Positions 36,976 through 48,685 of a stretch of 64,000 bases of DNA are shown here, one piece after another. The translations under genes were made by a program, and so were the position numbers. The DNA comes from Alligator mississippiensis (Eukaryota > Chordata > Crocodylia > Alligatoridae), in contig NC_081824.1 of assembly GCF_030867095.1 (NCBI RefSeq), positions 146,349,433-146,413,432 on the forward strand, written 5' to 3'. The notes beneath the pieces were generated by a model that had not been told where the DNA came from, did no database searches, and saw only the letters and a list, made by a program, of their open reading frames with translations. Position 1 is the first letter of the stretch; each line of letters begins with the position of its first letter.

Positions 36976-38330
36976 CTGAAGCTAGACCACTGAGCAACCA
37001 CAAATGCAAGAGTGATGGGACCACATGACAATTGTGTGGCCCATAGGTGAGGACACTCCAATGTGTGTTTGTTGGAGTTCTGCTCCCTACCCCTAGGACA
37101 TTATATAGTAGATAGATTAAACAAACAAAAATAACCCTGGCAGCAAATTCATACTTTCATATCCTAAATTTTGTTGTAGATGCTAAGCAGATTAATTGCA
37201 TGGTATGAACGATGAGTAAACTATTTCATCATATCCATATGCCTAAACTACAAAATCCATGTGTAGATTTTGAACACTTCAAAGTTTTAGGGTGTGAGAC
37301 AGCAGGTTTCCAGCTTGTCTTGTTATAGAAATGGATATGAAAGGCAACAGTCAGCATTTGATCTTCATCTGGGTTTGGAACTAGGTTGAAGCAATCATAA
37401 TGAGATCTTCGGCCACAATTTCCTCCATCACAGCAGGTACAGAGTAATTACCATGTGTCAAAAACCTCCCTAGTTAAAGTTCACAGCCTACATACTTTAA
37501 GCGGATTTAAGGAAATCTTTCCTTAGTATCTGTTTAACTGCCCCAAACTGAAGCATTACTCAGTGAAAGAGGGAGACAAGATGATATTAGTTATTATGCT
37601 TACCTCCTCTCCACATTTCATTCTGTGGCAAGCAACTAAAAGCAGATCAACAGAGAAACCTGCAGTATCCATTAACAGCAAGAGGCCAAAGGAGCAAGGA
37701 GTTCACAAAACCTGCTTTTCCCCATTGTTAAGAAATCAGATCACCTGTCTGCAATGTAGATAAAGGGCCTTCCAATAGTGTGCCACAGGAACAGGCATGT
37801 GTTGGCAACACGATATGTCAAGTATTTGAAAGCAGAGTAGCATCTTTTCTTTGTTTCCAATCAACTGGCCGTACAAAGGGAAAATGAGAATTCCATTTAG
37901 AAAGGATTGCTTTGTGGTTTTCACTTGTATATTTCATGTGGGTGTCTAGCCCATGAAGCGTGATACTAGTGCCTCTACACAAGTGAAACAAGAACTTGGC
38001 TCTATGTTTTTATCATTTAAATTAAGAATAAATATGCAGAAACAGAGAAGGAATAACAGCTGGATTCTGATACATTGAACAGAAGCCCTTTAGAGGAGTG
38101 TGCCAGTCATCTTAGGTGGTTTGAATCATGGTTGATGATTTCTGCATCTGATTAGGCTCTGAGTTTGTGCAAACAAGCCTGAGAACTAGCTTGGAGCAAT
38201 TTTGTTTTAATACAGTTTGACAATTCCTGTAAAAATTGTGCAATTTTGTCATTGCTTTCTTACAATTTGCATTTTAATAGTTTTACTAGTCCAGACATGG
38301 TATACTTCATGACTCTCTGCGTAGATTTCT
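36976..38330. other. Intergenic, no feature seen
   Basis: AT-rich with short chance frames. Confidence 0.5.
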
Positions 38331-38344
38331 GTTTGGCTTTCCAG

Positions 38345-38625
38345 TAGCCCTACCCAGGGCTGTCCCTTGGAGGCCAGGCGAATTGGGGTGACTACCCCAG
38401 GTCCCACGCTTTGGGGGGCCCCGTGGAGTGGGGCGGAGCAGCGGTGGTGCAGAGCTGGGTGGAGCAGTGGCTCCACATCCAGCCCCTCACTATCCCCTCC
38501 CATCCCTCCACCACCGCTGCCAGCTTCTTCAGGTCTGGAGCCCATGGGACCAGAGCTGGTGCAGGGCCTCACATGGGCTGATGTGCCCCGGGCCCCACAC
38601 CCTGCTCAGGTCAGCTCTGGCCCTA
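38345..38625. repeat. GC-rich interspersed repeat
   Basis: 'agggctgtcccttggaggcc' and 'ggtcccacgctttggggggc' mark a GC-rich insert in AT-rich DNA, of a type I recall from sauropsid hAT-like repeats. Frames on both strands (up to 107 codons) are compositional. Confidence 0.5.
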
Positions 38626-39675
38626 CCAAAATAATGCTAATGCTGATAGTTTCTGTTCTACATTGTATAACAAAAATGGATGGCTGATAGCCACATCAGC
38701 TGATCAACAGTGTATCATACATGGATTGATATGGGTGGACTGAGTTTTTGAATGAAATGAAATGTCAATGATTAGGTTTTTACTGAAGCAGGGCAAAAAG
38801 CAAGTGAGAACTCTGAACGCAATTGCCTTCAGAGACTTCACTGGGAAAGTTGTCATGTGAATGGAAACCAGGGCTGTAGTGAACATATTTGTTGACATTT
38901 TAGCCATGTAAGTTAGATTGAATCTATGCCCTGGAAAATTCACTTTTTTTCCCAACATTTAGCAGTGGGGTCTTTCCTTTGCAAAAACAGAAATAATTAT
39001 CATTTCATTTTAAATTCCTCAATTCAACACTGGCCCCTCTTTCAAATAACAAAAAATGAAGGTTTTTTATGATGAAAATAGAACAAATTCTTCAAAAGAA
39101 ATTTTACTCAGGTTAAACTGGTCAATTTAAAGATATAGACAGAAAACTAAAGCTAGAAACAGATGTCATATTTTTCCTGGGAGAAATCCTTTTATCCTGG
39201 GATCCTATAGACCTAGAAACTCATTGTCCCACTTTAAGTGCTGTACCTCTGAAGTATGGAAGCAAAAGTGTTCAGACACTTTTCCTGGGATAAGCATGGC
39301 TTATTAGAGTTTGTTTTCCCTGGAAAGAATGGCAACTATTCGGCTAAAGGGCTGACCCACTTGTTCTGTCCCAGGTTTTGAACTGGATCATTCAGAACAG
39401 CCTCAAAGGCAATGTCTGTTTTTAGCCTAAATGCATACAGTGTTAACAGACTTAACATGTACTGACTGTTGTACATTAACTCCTTGTGTGTCCATACCTA
39501 TCCTACAGTAACTGAAAGCCAAACTAGGCCAGCTTATTCCCAAATGAAACAGGGCTAAATTACTGTGTTTAGCTGCTATTTACCATAGGATAGGAATGGA
39601 CACCCAAATAGTTACCACTGAGCAGCTGATTGCCAGCAAGTTCCTCCCTCTTTCAACTCAAGTAACTGTTTATTT
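38626..39675. other. Intergenic, no feature seen
   Basis: AT-rich, no recognisable gene or repeat edge. Confidence 0.5.
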
Positions 39676-39679
39676 GTGT

Positions 39680-40840
39680 ACGTATGAGTCTGGGGACACA
39701 AGTTACACATAAACTGGTTTACGTAATCAGAAACTGGTTTAAACTGTCTCGGACGGCCAAAGCCGACTCGAGGTGATTCAATAATTACTCGTTCGTCGGA
39801 GCGGGCTGGTGAATAGAGAGGCTGAGAAAGCTTTATGGTTGTAAAACTTTACTTACATCGCTTGCTGTTGCGACGAAAAACGGTCCGGTCGTCTGAACAA
39901 CTACGTTAGTTGTTCCAGCTGGCAGGGCTCAGGCCAGCATGTCCATCTACAAATTGGGCCGGCAGGGAAAGGGATACGTCTGGGATTGCGCTCGGCGACG
40001 GAGAGACGAATCGATAGGTGATCAGGCTATCGATTAGCTCAGCCACGAGTCAGATCTCTTCAAAAGCACTCTGCAGCATGCTCAAAGTTCTCCGACTTGG
40101 GCGGAAGTCGCGCTAATTTTTAAATGGCCAGCAAGCCAATTACTAGCTGCCACGTGTGCATAATTTAGAACTGGCCAATAGCGGGACACAAATTTACATC
40201 CGAATGGCGGGAACTCTCTTGCACCGGGGGTTTTCTGCAGCAACAGAAAGCCTTTACTTTTGCAAGAGGCTCTCATGTGGCGGGAAAATTCCACCGTGCC
40301 GAGGCACCAAAATCACTGGGTTGTGACATAAACTTGTAATAGAACAGAAGTTCAGTGCACATAAACCAGTTTCAAAATGACTGAAACTGATTTAAGAGCA
40401 ACCTGGTTGAATATAGTATCATATTTAACAAATTTAACAGTCAAATTTAACCCCCTTTCCCCCAAGTACAGAGCTGTCCTGTCCTGCTAAACTTACTGTT
40501 CGCTCTGACTGTGGACTACAAATCCCAGAGGCCCCTGGAAGCAGGAAGAGGAAGTGATGAGCAACCCTGCAGAGTCCAGCTGCTGTGATGCTGGACTGCA
40601 AATCCCAGAGACCTCAGGGGGCAGCAGGAAGAGGAAGTGAGCGCACAGTCCATGCTGGCTATGTGCCGGACAGCCATGCTCTATTACCCCCCGGTTCCAG
40701 GCCTCAGTCCCTGAAGGCATGTGGCTGCAAAAAGCAAATGTTGTTTCATTTGTTAGTCAGTTTAATCTGTGCAGTTTAGACTAACTTGCAAAGACTGAAT
40801 CAATTCAGCCTTGGGCTTTTTGACTGTATGTACTTAGCCT
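39680..40840. mobile_element. Degraded DNA element hosting a solo LTR
   Basis: Repeated 'aaactggttt'/'aaaccagttt' blocks flank the LTR. To its right two near-identical units, 'actacaaatcccagaggccc' (40,519) and 'actgcaaatcccagagacct' (40,592), occur about 73 bp apart, each followed by 'aggaagaggaagtga'. This looks like a non-autonomous DNA repeat with internal duplication. Its ends are only loosely definable. Confidence 0.45.
39745..40328 (-). mobile_element. Solo LTR, related to the 45.7-49.5 kb element
   Basis: A 584-bp block with TG...CA ends and a perfect 5-bp duplication, taaac, at 39,740-39,744 and 40,329-40,333. Read on the minus strand it begins TGTCACAACCCA, like the LTRs of the complete element. 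It also shares blocks such as 'gccaagcaatt'-like text, 'aatttagaactggccaatag', 'cgaatggcgggaactc' and 'gattgcgctcggcgacgg' with them. It is shorter and clearly diverged, so it represents an older or sister subfamily. GC- and CpG-rich against its flanks. Confidence 0.9.
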
Positions 40841-42265
40841 GTGTATATATGGAGAAGTGACAAGAATCCAAAATGTGATGCATAAAAGTATGGTTAATGA
40901 AACAAGCTTATAATGTAAGATTCTTTTCTTCAGTATAAGTAACCCTTTCCATAGCTTCATTCTCTCTGTGATAAATAACATTCAACCATATAAATTAAGG
41001 GACACAATGCTTGTGGGAATGTAACTTTTGCACTCAAATGAAGGACTTGCCTCAGAACTAGAGTTTTGAGAGGTGTGGGCATAAATTAGCATAGTTCCCC
41101 TGAAGCGAAGTGAATTGTTATAATGTATTGTACATAAGGATGTGATCCTATGATGTTATGATGTGGGACTAGTATGGAAAAGATATCTCAAATACCTGTC
41201 ATTTTACTTAGTTATTCATTAGGGCACCATGCCATGATTTTTTTTTTTTTCTTTTACCAACTACCCTAGAAAAATATATCCTTCATTCTTGAAAAACACC
41301 AGTTCCATGTCTTGGACTTTTTAGTAGCGGCAATCCATGGTTTTTTCCAAATACCCTTTCATAGCTAAAAAAAAACATTCCAAAAAAGGAGACAAAAATG
41401 TGCATTGATAAAATCTTTCCATACTCATCTGGACGTGTCAACAATTTTAAATTAAAGATTAAACTTGAATCAAAACTGGGAAGAAAGAGGATTTCCTGTT
41501 TATAAGAAGACCATATGTGTTGATGGAATTTTAGTTTCTTCTGCAAAGAAAGGATTTTACTGAAAATAAGGCATTATGAAAACTATTATGATTCATGGTG
41601 TTTTGAAAGTAAGACAAGAGCATAATCATTCAACAAGTAAAAAGTAAGAACAGGATTTAGCAACAGAAGTTGAAAAAGTTACATTCAAACACATTTAAAA
41701 TTTTTCTGTTGTAAACTAGAAATATGACAAGTCAGGGAAAGGGAGGAAAATGCATCCTGGTTGGAGTTTATGAGTGCCCATCACAGAGGAAAAACACCAC
41801 ATCAGAAACATCCTATGAAATGGGATAGATTCAGTGACAATAATAGCAATACACATTTATATGACACCTTACATCTGACGATCGCAAAAATTATTAACAT
41901 TAATTAGTTCCTTCTTGCAACACTCCCATGCAACTGGCAAGTATTATTATTTCCACCACCATCCCCGACCTTTAACAGATGAGGAAAACATAACCAATTT
42001 AATGGCTGGGATAAGTAGGTGCAATTCTGTTGGATTTAAGAATCCTTATATGCAAGGCTAGTGCTCTCTATATATTATTAGGAGACAAATTCTAATTCTA
42101 AAGCATTTAGGTATCACTTAGGCAGTAGGCAAACACATTGGGCAAAGGCAGAGGGAACTCCTGTCCCCAGGCAGCAGTACAGGTAAAAAGCTGATCAGAA
42201 GATTGTAGTGTCTGAACTAGGTCCTTCTCCTCTTCAAGGGAGCAAGCTCAGGACAAATTCCTCCG
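40841..42265. other. Intergenic, no feature seen
   Basis: AT-rich. The 87-codon minus-strand frame at 41,283-41,546 has no known features. Confidence 0.5.
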
Positions 42266-42269
42266 GCTC

Positions 42270-42540
42270 TGTCTGAGCACTTTTACACGTGCTCTGATGC
42301 TCCAAAGTTCTGCAGCATCTCATGTATTCAACATCCTGCATTTCAAAATGTCAGCAGAGACACTTTAATTAAAGCTAATTGAACAAGCTGTAGTTAAAGG
42401 GCTGCTGCCACCATTTTGAAACATGGGATGCTGAATGCAAGAGACACTGCAGGCATTTAATTAAAGTGACTTCTAAGAGCTGCTCTAATTAAAATGACCC
42501 CCACCCAGCACATGTATAGGCAGCTAGCTCAAGGAAGCAC
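42270..42540. mobile_element. MITE-like fragment of the 52.6-kb family
   Basis: 'gagcacttttacacgtgctc' on the left, 'cccagcacatgtata' on the right, and 'ctaattaaa' blocks as in 52,660-52,720. Edges are worn. Confidence 0.55.
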
Positions 42541-43305
42541 TAATGAAAATGATCTCCTTATCATTTGAACGGTATCATGTTTCCCCCTTCGCCACAAAAA
42601 TGTATCTCCTTTATTGTCAAGAAGCCCTTGATGTCCACTGAGGAAGGAACAGGATATTTCTCAAAACAGAGAATAAAGGATTGGATTTAGTGCTTTCACA
42701 TATCAAATCCATTACTATTATAAAAATTACGGGAATGTTTTAAATCAATGGTATAAAAGTGGAAATTATTGCCAGAAATGTGAATAAATTAATTAATATC
42801 AATATCACTGTAGCTGAATGAATATTATCTACCAAAGACTAAGATAGATTTTAAAATTTCTTCCAAATAAATTATTCTGCATTCATAGAATATATATTAA
42901 TAATCATATAATATAGTGTAACACTTTATTTTTATTATTATATGTAATAATAATAATTATTCTCCTCCTTTTGTTTAAGTTAATTGGAGTAGTTGGAAGA
43001 ATGGAGCCAATTTTTGTTCTTTTGTCATAGGATAAGAGGCCTCTGTTTTTGAATGAAGAAGTAGACTATAAAGGTGGGGATTACAAAACAGAAAAGTGTT
43101 CAAATAAAATACATTTTCAGATTAAAAATCTATCTGCAAATTATTTTTCCAAAAAAAGGCAGGGGATAAAGCTTTCATATCACCCCAATGGGTGACTTTT
43201 GGCTATTTACTTTGAAATGGGTGGTTTGGGGGTAAACTGCCAGTCATAAGTTCAGAAGATCCATGTTTGGTTCCTGCTCAACCACAGTTGTCCTGTATAA
43301 TTTAG
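42541..43305. other. Intergenic, no feature seen
   Basis: Very AT-rich, with 'taataataat'-like simple sequence near 42,900-42,960. Confidence 0.5.
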
Positions 43306-43309
43306 ACTT

Positions 43310-43473
43310 GGTGGGTGTGGCTACACGAGATGCTACATCACGGCACAAACCAGTTCATACATCATGTCACAAACGCTACCATGCAGTAGGGTCAGAAACA
43401 ACTCATGCAGTGCCAGAAACATGCAGTACTAGCAGTTACTGCACAGTCGGGGGCATGTGTAGACGTGTCCCAG
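43310..43473. mobile_element. MITE of the 'TCTACA' group, short copy
   Basis: Left edge 'ggtgggtgtggctacacgag', right edge '...ggcatgtgtagacgtgtcc', inverted. The core has 'atgcagtagg' and 'tactgcacagt'. The 76-codon frame across it is accidental. Confidence 0.7.
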
Positions 43474-44640
43474 TGTGTTGCAATTCCCATTAGTACGATG
43501 GGGATAGTAGTATTTTCTTACCTCATAGACATTGTAAAAATGCATAAATGAACAACTGAAAGAAGTTCCAGTCCTCAATGATGGGTGGTATATAACATCT
43601 AGAGAGAAAAGAGAAATTCAGCCCTCTTGGCCATAAATGCAGAAGACCTTCTTTTTTTACTTAATTAAAAAGTCTGATAGGATGTAAATATTAGACTACA
43701 AACATTATTGCAGTAAAGAAAGCATATGCAATTATGCCTGAGAATGTATATTAAAACATTACAATAGAACGTTTTAATATACGTAAGACAAACTGGAAAA
43801 GTATAAATAACACCTCTAAATAAAGATAAAAAATCTAGCTCCCTTGAAAGATTTAGGTTGCTGTAATCAGCACTCTTAAAATATCTACCATTTATACTAG
43901 ATAAAAGCTCCCAATAAGGTAGACTTGAACCCTGTTTTGATATAGAAATGAGAAATCTTGAATAAAAACTGACTGATTTTTCTTTTTTTCCATTAAAAAA
44001 AAAAAGAGAGAAAAAAACTTTCTCTTCTATTTCTGTCTCTTTCCTGCCTCTTCAGCATTCCTTCCTGGAACTTCTACTTACCTACCACATATTTATACTA
44101 TTTTTATTAAAATAAATAATTACAGTCAGAATATACAACATTTGATTCCTACCTTTTTAAATAAATGGATGAATGTTGCATTCTAGAATATTTCCCTTTT
44201 TGCGTTTTCAGTTACACAAACCATTCTGAGTCTGTTGTGCTCCTTTGTAAGAAACATTATTTAATTCATGGTAGATTTTTCTTCTGCCTCTGCCACTTTT
44301 AATGCCAATACCTGTTTAAAAAGTGCTAAAGCAGAGAATCAGGAGTGGCAATTACATTCAGCACTTTGTTAAGAGATGGGATTAGCTCTGGCTTTTCGCT
44401 GAAATGGAAGTACTTTCAAGACAAGCATCTTAAAGAACACCAGTTCTCAGATAAGGACAATATTTCGTTTTCTTCATATACTTGAAAAAGGTATTTGGTC
44501 AGTATGGCCATATCAGGATATGATGTGCCTTCTGATTCCGGCTGCCATTGTGCCATTTTTTTTCTTTCTGTCAGTATAATTTGAGAGGAAGCTGCCTCAC
44601 AAAGGGAGCTTTGAAACTAAATCTACTGAAGGCTATTCAA
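43474..44640. other. Intergenic, no feature seen
   Basis: AT-rich, no supported feature. Confidence 0.5.
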
Positions 44641-45110
44641 GGGGTGCATCTACATGAGCAATTAATTGGAAGCAATAAACTCTGGCACAATTTGTGCTGG
44701 AGAAAACTGTTTCCAGGCTCAGCATTTACACATGCATCCAGGACTGCAGCAATTTGAGCCAAGACAAAGTAGTCCTGGGCTAGCAGAGGATCGGCCTGGG
44801 CTCCAGGGGACAGTGTCAGGCAGCAGAGGGGCTGGCTGGGCCATGAGGGTGCTATGGTGCAGGGTTATCTGGCAGGCCACTCCTGCACTCCAGCATCCTC
44901 ATGTACCAGCCATCCCCTGTCACAGTTTACAAGTGTTTTGCAGTGCATGTAACTACTCTACTGTAGGATAGTGCTGTCATGCACAGTACCATCCCATGAC
45001 TGAGTTATTTAATTTACTGCCCCCTAATACTGGCACACATGTAGACTGTGACACTTTACTGCAAAACTAATTAGTCAACTCCACAGTAAAGAACACATGT
45101 AGATACACCC
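44641..45110. mobile_element. MITE with GC-rich core (same family as 31.7 kb)
   Basis: Left edge 'ggggtgcatctacatgagca', right edge '...cacatgtagatacaccc'. The core shares 'catgagggtgct' and 'ctccagcatcctcatg'-type blocks with 31,690-32,162. The 101-codon frame inside is not a gene. Confidence 0.8.
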
Positions 45111-45590
45111 TATGACTTCATACTCTAAATTATTGTAAACAGTTACCAAGATATCTTGTTACAGCTGCTACTAAGACTTAAAATCAGCGTTTCAAACATA
45201 GATCTGGCCTGTATAGCTGTATGATCTAGTCCATGGGTCTTGGACCCACATGGCACAAGGGCTGGCACAGGAGGCCAGCAAGGGGCAGATGCTACACACA
45301 GCACCCTGCCAGACTGGCCTTGCACACTGGCTCCAAGGCTAGTCCACATCTACAAAGCGGATCAGCCCACAGACCCGCATCTGCCCCACAGGGTCAGTTT
45401 GACACCAATGAAAAAGTAATTTGCACCTCCAGTCTCCCAACACTGATGGGTTCAGTGATACAGACAAGAGTCCAAGAATTCTTGGCATATGCTTGAAAAG
45501 GATCAGCTTGCTTCTAAACTTGTCTTCTCTGTATATAGATATCACAGTGGTAGGGAATACACAAGTGTCTGAACAGCATGGTTATGAGTG
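45111..45590. other. Intergenic with possible old repeat
   Basis: 'ccatgggtcttggacccaca' near 45,230 is a small inverted repeat in a moderately GC-rich stretch. The repeat family is not identified. Confidence 0.35.
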
Positions 45591-45599
45591 ATAGCTTGC

Positions 45600-45698
45600 T
45601 GGTTAAAAAGTGTAGTGTAGTTTAAGCTTGAAGAAAGCAGGGCAGATTTGCTCCATATAGCTTTTGTGGGCTGATGCTCATTTCTTCAGGTGTGTATA
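45600..45698 (-). repeat. Penelope-like 3' flank interrupted by the LTR element
   Basis: On the minus strand, 'cctgaagaaatgagcatcag' followed by 'cccacaaaagct' recalls the region just after the endonuclease in Penelope-like elements (at 28,070 the equivalent is 'cctgacaaaggtgtttgtac', then 'ctgaaagctt'). The LTR element begins immediately to the right, and the other half of the repeat may continue from 49,472. Confidence 0.4.
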
Positions 45699-46484
45699 TG
45701 CGCGGGCCGGGAGCGGTCTGAGGCCCTCGGGGGCACGCAGCGGGCTGTGGCCAGCAGCCCTGGCACGCGGGTCAGGGAATGCAGGCTGGCGGACTAGAAT
45801 TAGGCACGGATGCATAACGGTTGATTAAAGATTATTTTACTTACACCGTAGATGGTCACGGTGCAGGCAGGAAAAACTTGCTTGAGTTGCAGTTACAGAT
45901 CGGAAAGAAGAGCGGACAAGAGTTCTAACCTCGCGAACTCTAGCCCAATCCAGCTGAAAGCTCTAAAATCACAAGCCTGTCGAATCAACCGGAGAAAACA
46001 ACTCAGAGAAGAGCTCTGGATACACACACACAAAACTTGTTAGGCTCCGTGGAACAAGCGCGCAGGGAAGGGGTTTGTTGAGGGATTGCGCTTGGCGACG
46101 GGGAGAGGCTAGAGGTTGATCAGACCCCTATAGCCTTCTTAAGGTACACGCTGGGTCCGATAGGCTCCGCAGCACTTAGAGTTCTTCACGAGACGTGAAG
46201 TCCTCCTCCTCCATGAGATGGTTGTGGAGTCCTCCAACTTGGGCGGAAACCGCTCAAGCCTCTTATACGGCTAGCAAGCCAATCACTAGCCGCCACGTGG
46301 GAATAATTTAGAGCTGGCCAATAGTGGGACACAAATTTGCATGCGAATGGCGGGAACTCCTTTGCACCGGGGTTTTCTCTTTGCAACTCAGAAATGCACC
46401 CTGCAAAGAAAGCTCCTCGTGGCGGGAAATAATTTAGCAGTGCCGAAGCACACACACGCAAAATCACACCCTTGGGTTGTGACA
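45699..46484 (-). repeat. 3' LTR of the complete element
   Basis: 786 bp, aligned without gaps to the 5' LTR. It is preceded on the minus strand by the polypurine tract. The TATA-like site lies near 46,260-46,268. Confidence 0.9.
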
Positions 46485-46493
46485 TCCCCCCTT
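46485..46493 (-). other. Polypurine tract
   Basis: Minus-strand purine run ending GGGGGGA directly against the 3' LTR start, the normal plus-strand priming site of LTR elements. Confidence 0.7.
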
Positions 46494-46922
46494 GCTGAAG
46501 GCACAGCTGAATTATGCCATACACTCGTTACTCGGGTCATCGAGAGCTCTTACCACGGGTTGTCGAACTAAACGGGTAAACACAAAATTAGCTAACATAA
46601 GAAGTTCGTCCTCCAGGGATCAAATCAAATAATAACCAACACAAATACATATACACATAATTAGATTCATAACAAAGAACTGCACGATCACAATGGGCAT
46701 CATGGCGAAGTCACGTGTCAAGCCCTCACTTCTTCCGATTATGTTATCCTTCTTGGGGCTTCTCTCCGCCACACACTCTGAATTCCGGATCTGTGAACAA
46801 AACTCTCAGAAAATAAGTTAACGTATATCAAAATATTTACAACATTTCCATGGAACTACACTATCATTTCTAAAACATATAATACAAGTGTTTGCTACTT
46901 CGAACTACCCTCTCTTGCACAT
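46494..46922 (-). other. Non-coding 3' part of the LTR element
   Basis: About 430 bp between the end of the long frame and the polypurine tract. AT-rich, no recognisable env or other frame. Confidence 0.6.
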
Positions 46923-48674
46923 TCAACTAGATGAAATTGTCGAGGAGTCGTCATCCAGTTCTTCTAGATAATGGAAACCTAACTCATAGGCCAGTTGCCA
47001 TTGGCCTGCGTCCCCTAAAATCCGAAGTTGCCGCTTATTGAGTCCAGAACACTGTAGGAGAAATCCAAACATGTATCGCTCTTCTGGTGTTCTCTGTGGC
47101 AATGATGGAAGATCGGATTTGCGGTGTCTTGCGCCTTGAGCCTCAGTCGGGTGTCGACGTTCCCGATCACTGGATAATCTTGGCTCCATCAGGATACGCA
47201 GTCGTGACAACTGACGAAAGAGGTTACTTACGGGTTGGTTCACCATTGGGTTAAGCAGAATCTGGAGGACAACGATGTTCTTTTGCCCGTAAACCTCAAG
47301 ACAACTATCTATGCTGTGAATGGTTACTGGAACGGTTCCAGGATCTCGTAGATGACGGTGAGGCCATGGTCTTATTCGCTGGAGTGATGTCAGTCCCAGC
47401 GCACATGCTCTGGGGTTCCAGGCACAGTACGAGACTCCAATGATTGCTAGCATAAGTTGCTCTGCACCAGTATGTTCTGGCCGTCCATCATGCCATGCGT
47501 GGGCTTTTTGACCGATCAGTCCTGCAACAAGCGCTGGCAGTGGAATAGGCCAGTGAACATTAAATGCCACCATGTTGATGTCAGTGACATGTCCTCCACT
47601 CCACGAAGCTTGTCTGACCAAGAAGCTTGCTTCGTCCTGGTTTAGCAGGTCAGATCCAAGTTCCACGACCAAACGTCCCAACCATACAGCTAGAGTTTCT
47701 TCAGGTTGGATTCTTGATTCTCTGCACAAATCCTGCAGTTCAGTTCTGGTGCGAGCGTAATAGGTAGTGGCAACTCGGTTAGTTGTTGTTACAGGCTGAA
47801 TGACTGCTGCGGGAGTCACTGCTGCTGTTATTGCTTCAGGCAGGAGGGGCGGATGCACTCCTCCGCTCGATTCTCCCTTCCGTCGGCAAGAAGGCATGGT
47901 CGCCAGAAGCGACGCTGCGTCGGTGGGCGGGGTTGCCGGCCAAACTCTCGCGGGTTTCTCCAAAGCTGCACCCTTCTCTTCCGGTTCTTCCATGCGGTCT
48001 CCCTCTTGCTTGGAGCCATCTTGGCGTGGCGTCTCAGGATTTTCTTTCGCAGCCACTTCTTTGACCGCTTGAACGGCCATACACAGCTGGGCTTTCAAAC
48101 TTAAATTCTTTTGCATTAGATGGGTTACAGTATGAATAGTTGCAGTTAGCACTCCCCCCTTGTCATGTTGTGGGGCCACCCTCTCATCCATGGCGCGTTC
48201 CTCCATCTCCAGATCTTCGCGGAGCTCGGATGGAAGCTCGCGACCCCTTAATTTAGACACCAGCATAAAGGGGGCGAACCGGTCGATCGGCTCCGGTTCT
48301 TCACTCTCCCGAGCACATCTTAGGCAACGGGCACACTCCCAGGTGAGGGTCGGGTTTACTGCGCCTGCCAGGTTGACTCTGGTGAGGGACACAGTGTCGA
48401 GGGGTCTGAACAGGACCCGCTCATCACTCATTATACACCCGAATGCCGCGGGGTGAAAATACACTTCCCTCTCTTTTGGGACTCCATCTTCGGAAGCTCC
48501 CTCTTCTCCCTTCAGCGAAAGGCATCCGCTGATAAACCTCTTACCCGTTCTGCCCGCCTGGTGGTAAGCGATATGCACCTCCAGTTCCGTGAAGTTTTCT
48601 ACTTGGCGTTTTCCACTGCGCCAAGGACAGTTCTTAACTAATTCTAGCTCCAGCGTGCCTTCCTCTGATCCCAT
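46923..48674 (-). CDS. Gag-like or novel protein of the non-autonomous LTR element
   Basis: An uninterrupted frame of about 583 codons if it starts at the ATG at 48,674 (MGSEEGTLELELVKNCP), just inside the primer-binding-like site. The frame is also open upstream into the LTR, but the first in-element ATGs are favoured. The N-terminal third has a Cys cluster (CARCLRC) and acidic/charged stretches. The middle is Pro/Ala/Thr-rich and linker-like. The C-terminal half, from about YYARTRTELQDLCRESRIQP through EETLAVWLGRLVVELG and later blocks, is helical-looking and rich in Leu and Trp, reminiscent of a Gag capsid region. The end is acidic and Ser-rich (EELDDDSSTISSS). No zinc knuckle of the usual CCHC form, protease or polymerase motif is visible. 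Gag is inferred from position and style, not from a firm match. As a part of an LTR element it is treated as a fossil; the frame looks whole. Confidence 0.6.
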   Translation of the reverse strand: MGSEEGTLELELVKNCPWRSGKRQVENFTELEVHIAYHQAGRTGKRFISGCLSLKGEEGASEDGVPKEREVYFHPAAFGCIMSDERVLFRPLDTVSLTRVNLAGAVNPTLTWECARCLRCARESEEPEPIDRFAPFMLVSKLRGRELPSELREDLEMEERAMDERVAPQHDKGGVLTATIHTVTHLMQKNLSLKAQLCMAVQAVKEVAAKENPETPRQDGSKQEGDRMEEPEEKGAALEKPARVWPATPPTDAASLLATMPSCRRKGESSGGVHPPLLPEAITAAVTPAAVIQPVTTTNRVATTYYARTRTELQDLCRESRIQPEETLAVWLGRLVVELGSDLLNQDEASFLVRQASWSGGHVTDINMVAFNVHWPIPLPALVAGLIGQKAHAWHDGRPEHTGAEQLMLAIIGVSYCAWNPRACALGLTSLQRIRPWPHRHLRDPGTVPVTIHSIDSCLEVYGQKNIVVLQILLNPMVNQPVSNLFRQLSRLRILMEPRLSSDRERRHPTEAQGARHRKSDLPSLPQRTPEERYMFGFLLQCSGLNKRQLRILGDAGQWQLAYELGFHYLEELDDDSSTISSS

Positions 48675-48685
48675 CCTCGTCGCCA
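48669..48685 (-). other. Primer-binding-like site
   Basis: TGGCGACGAGGATGGGA immediately follows the 5' LTR on the minus strand. It starts TGG, as required to pair with a tRNA CCA end, and fits a tRNA-Arg 3' end at roughly 14 of 17 positions from recalled sequence. Confidence 0.6.

Noticed and set aside
47457-48641. Plus-strand frames opposite the 583-codon frame
   Set aside because: Shadows of the GC-rich minus-strand frame.
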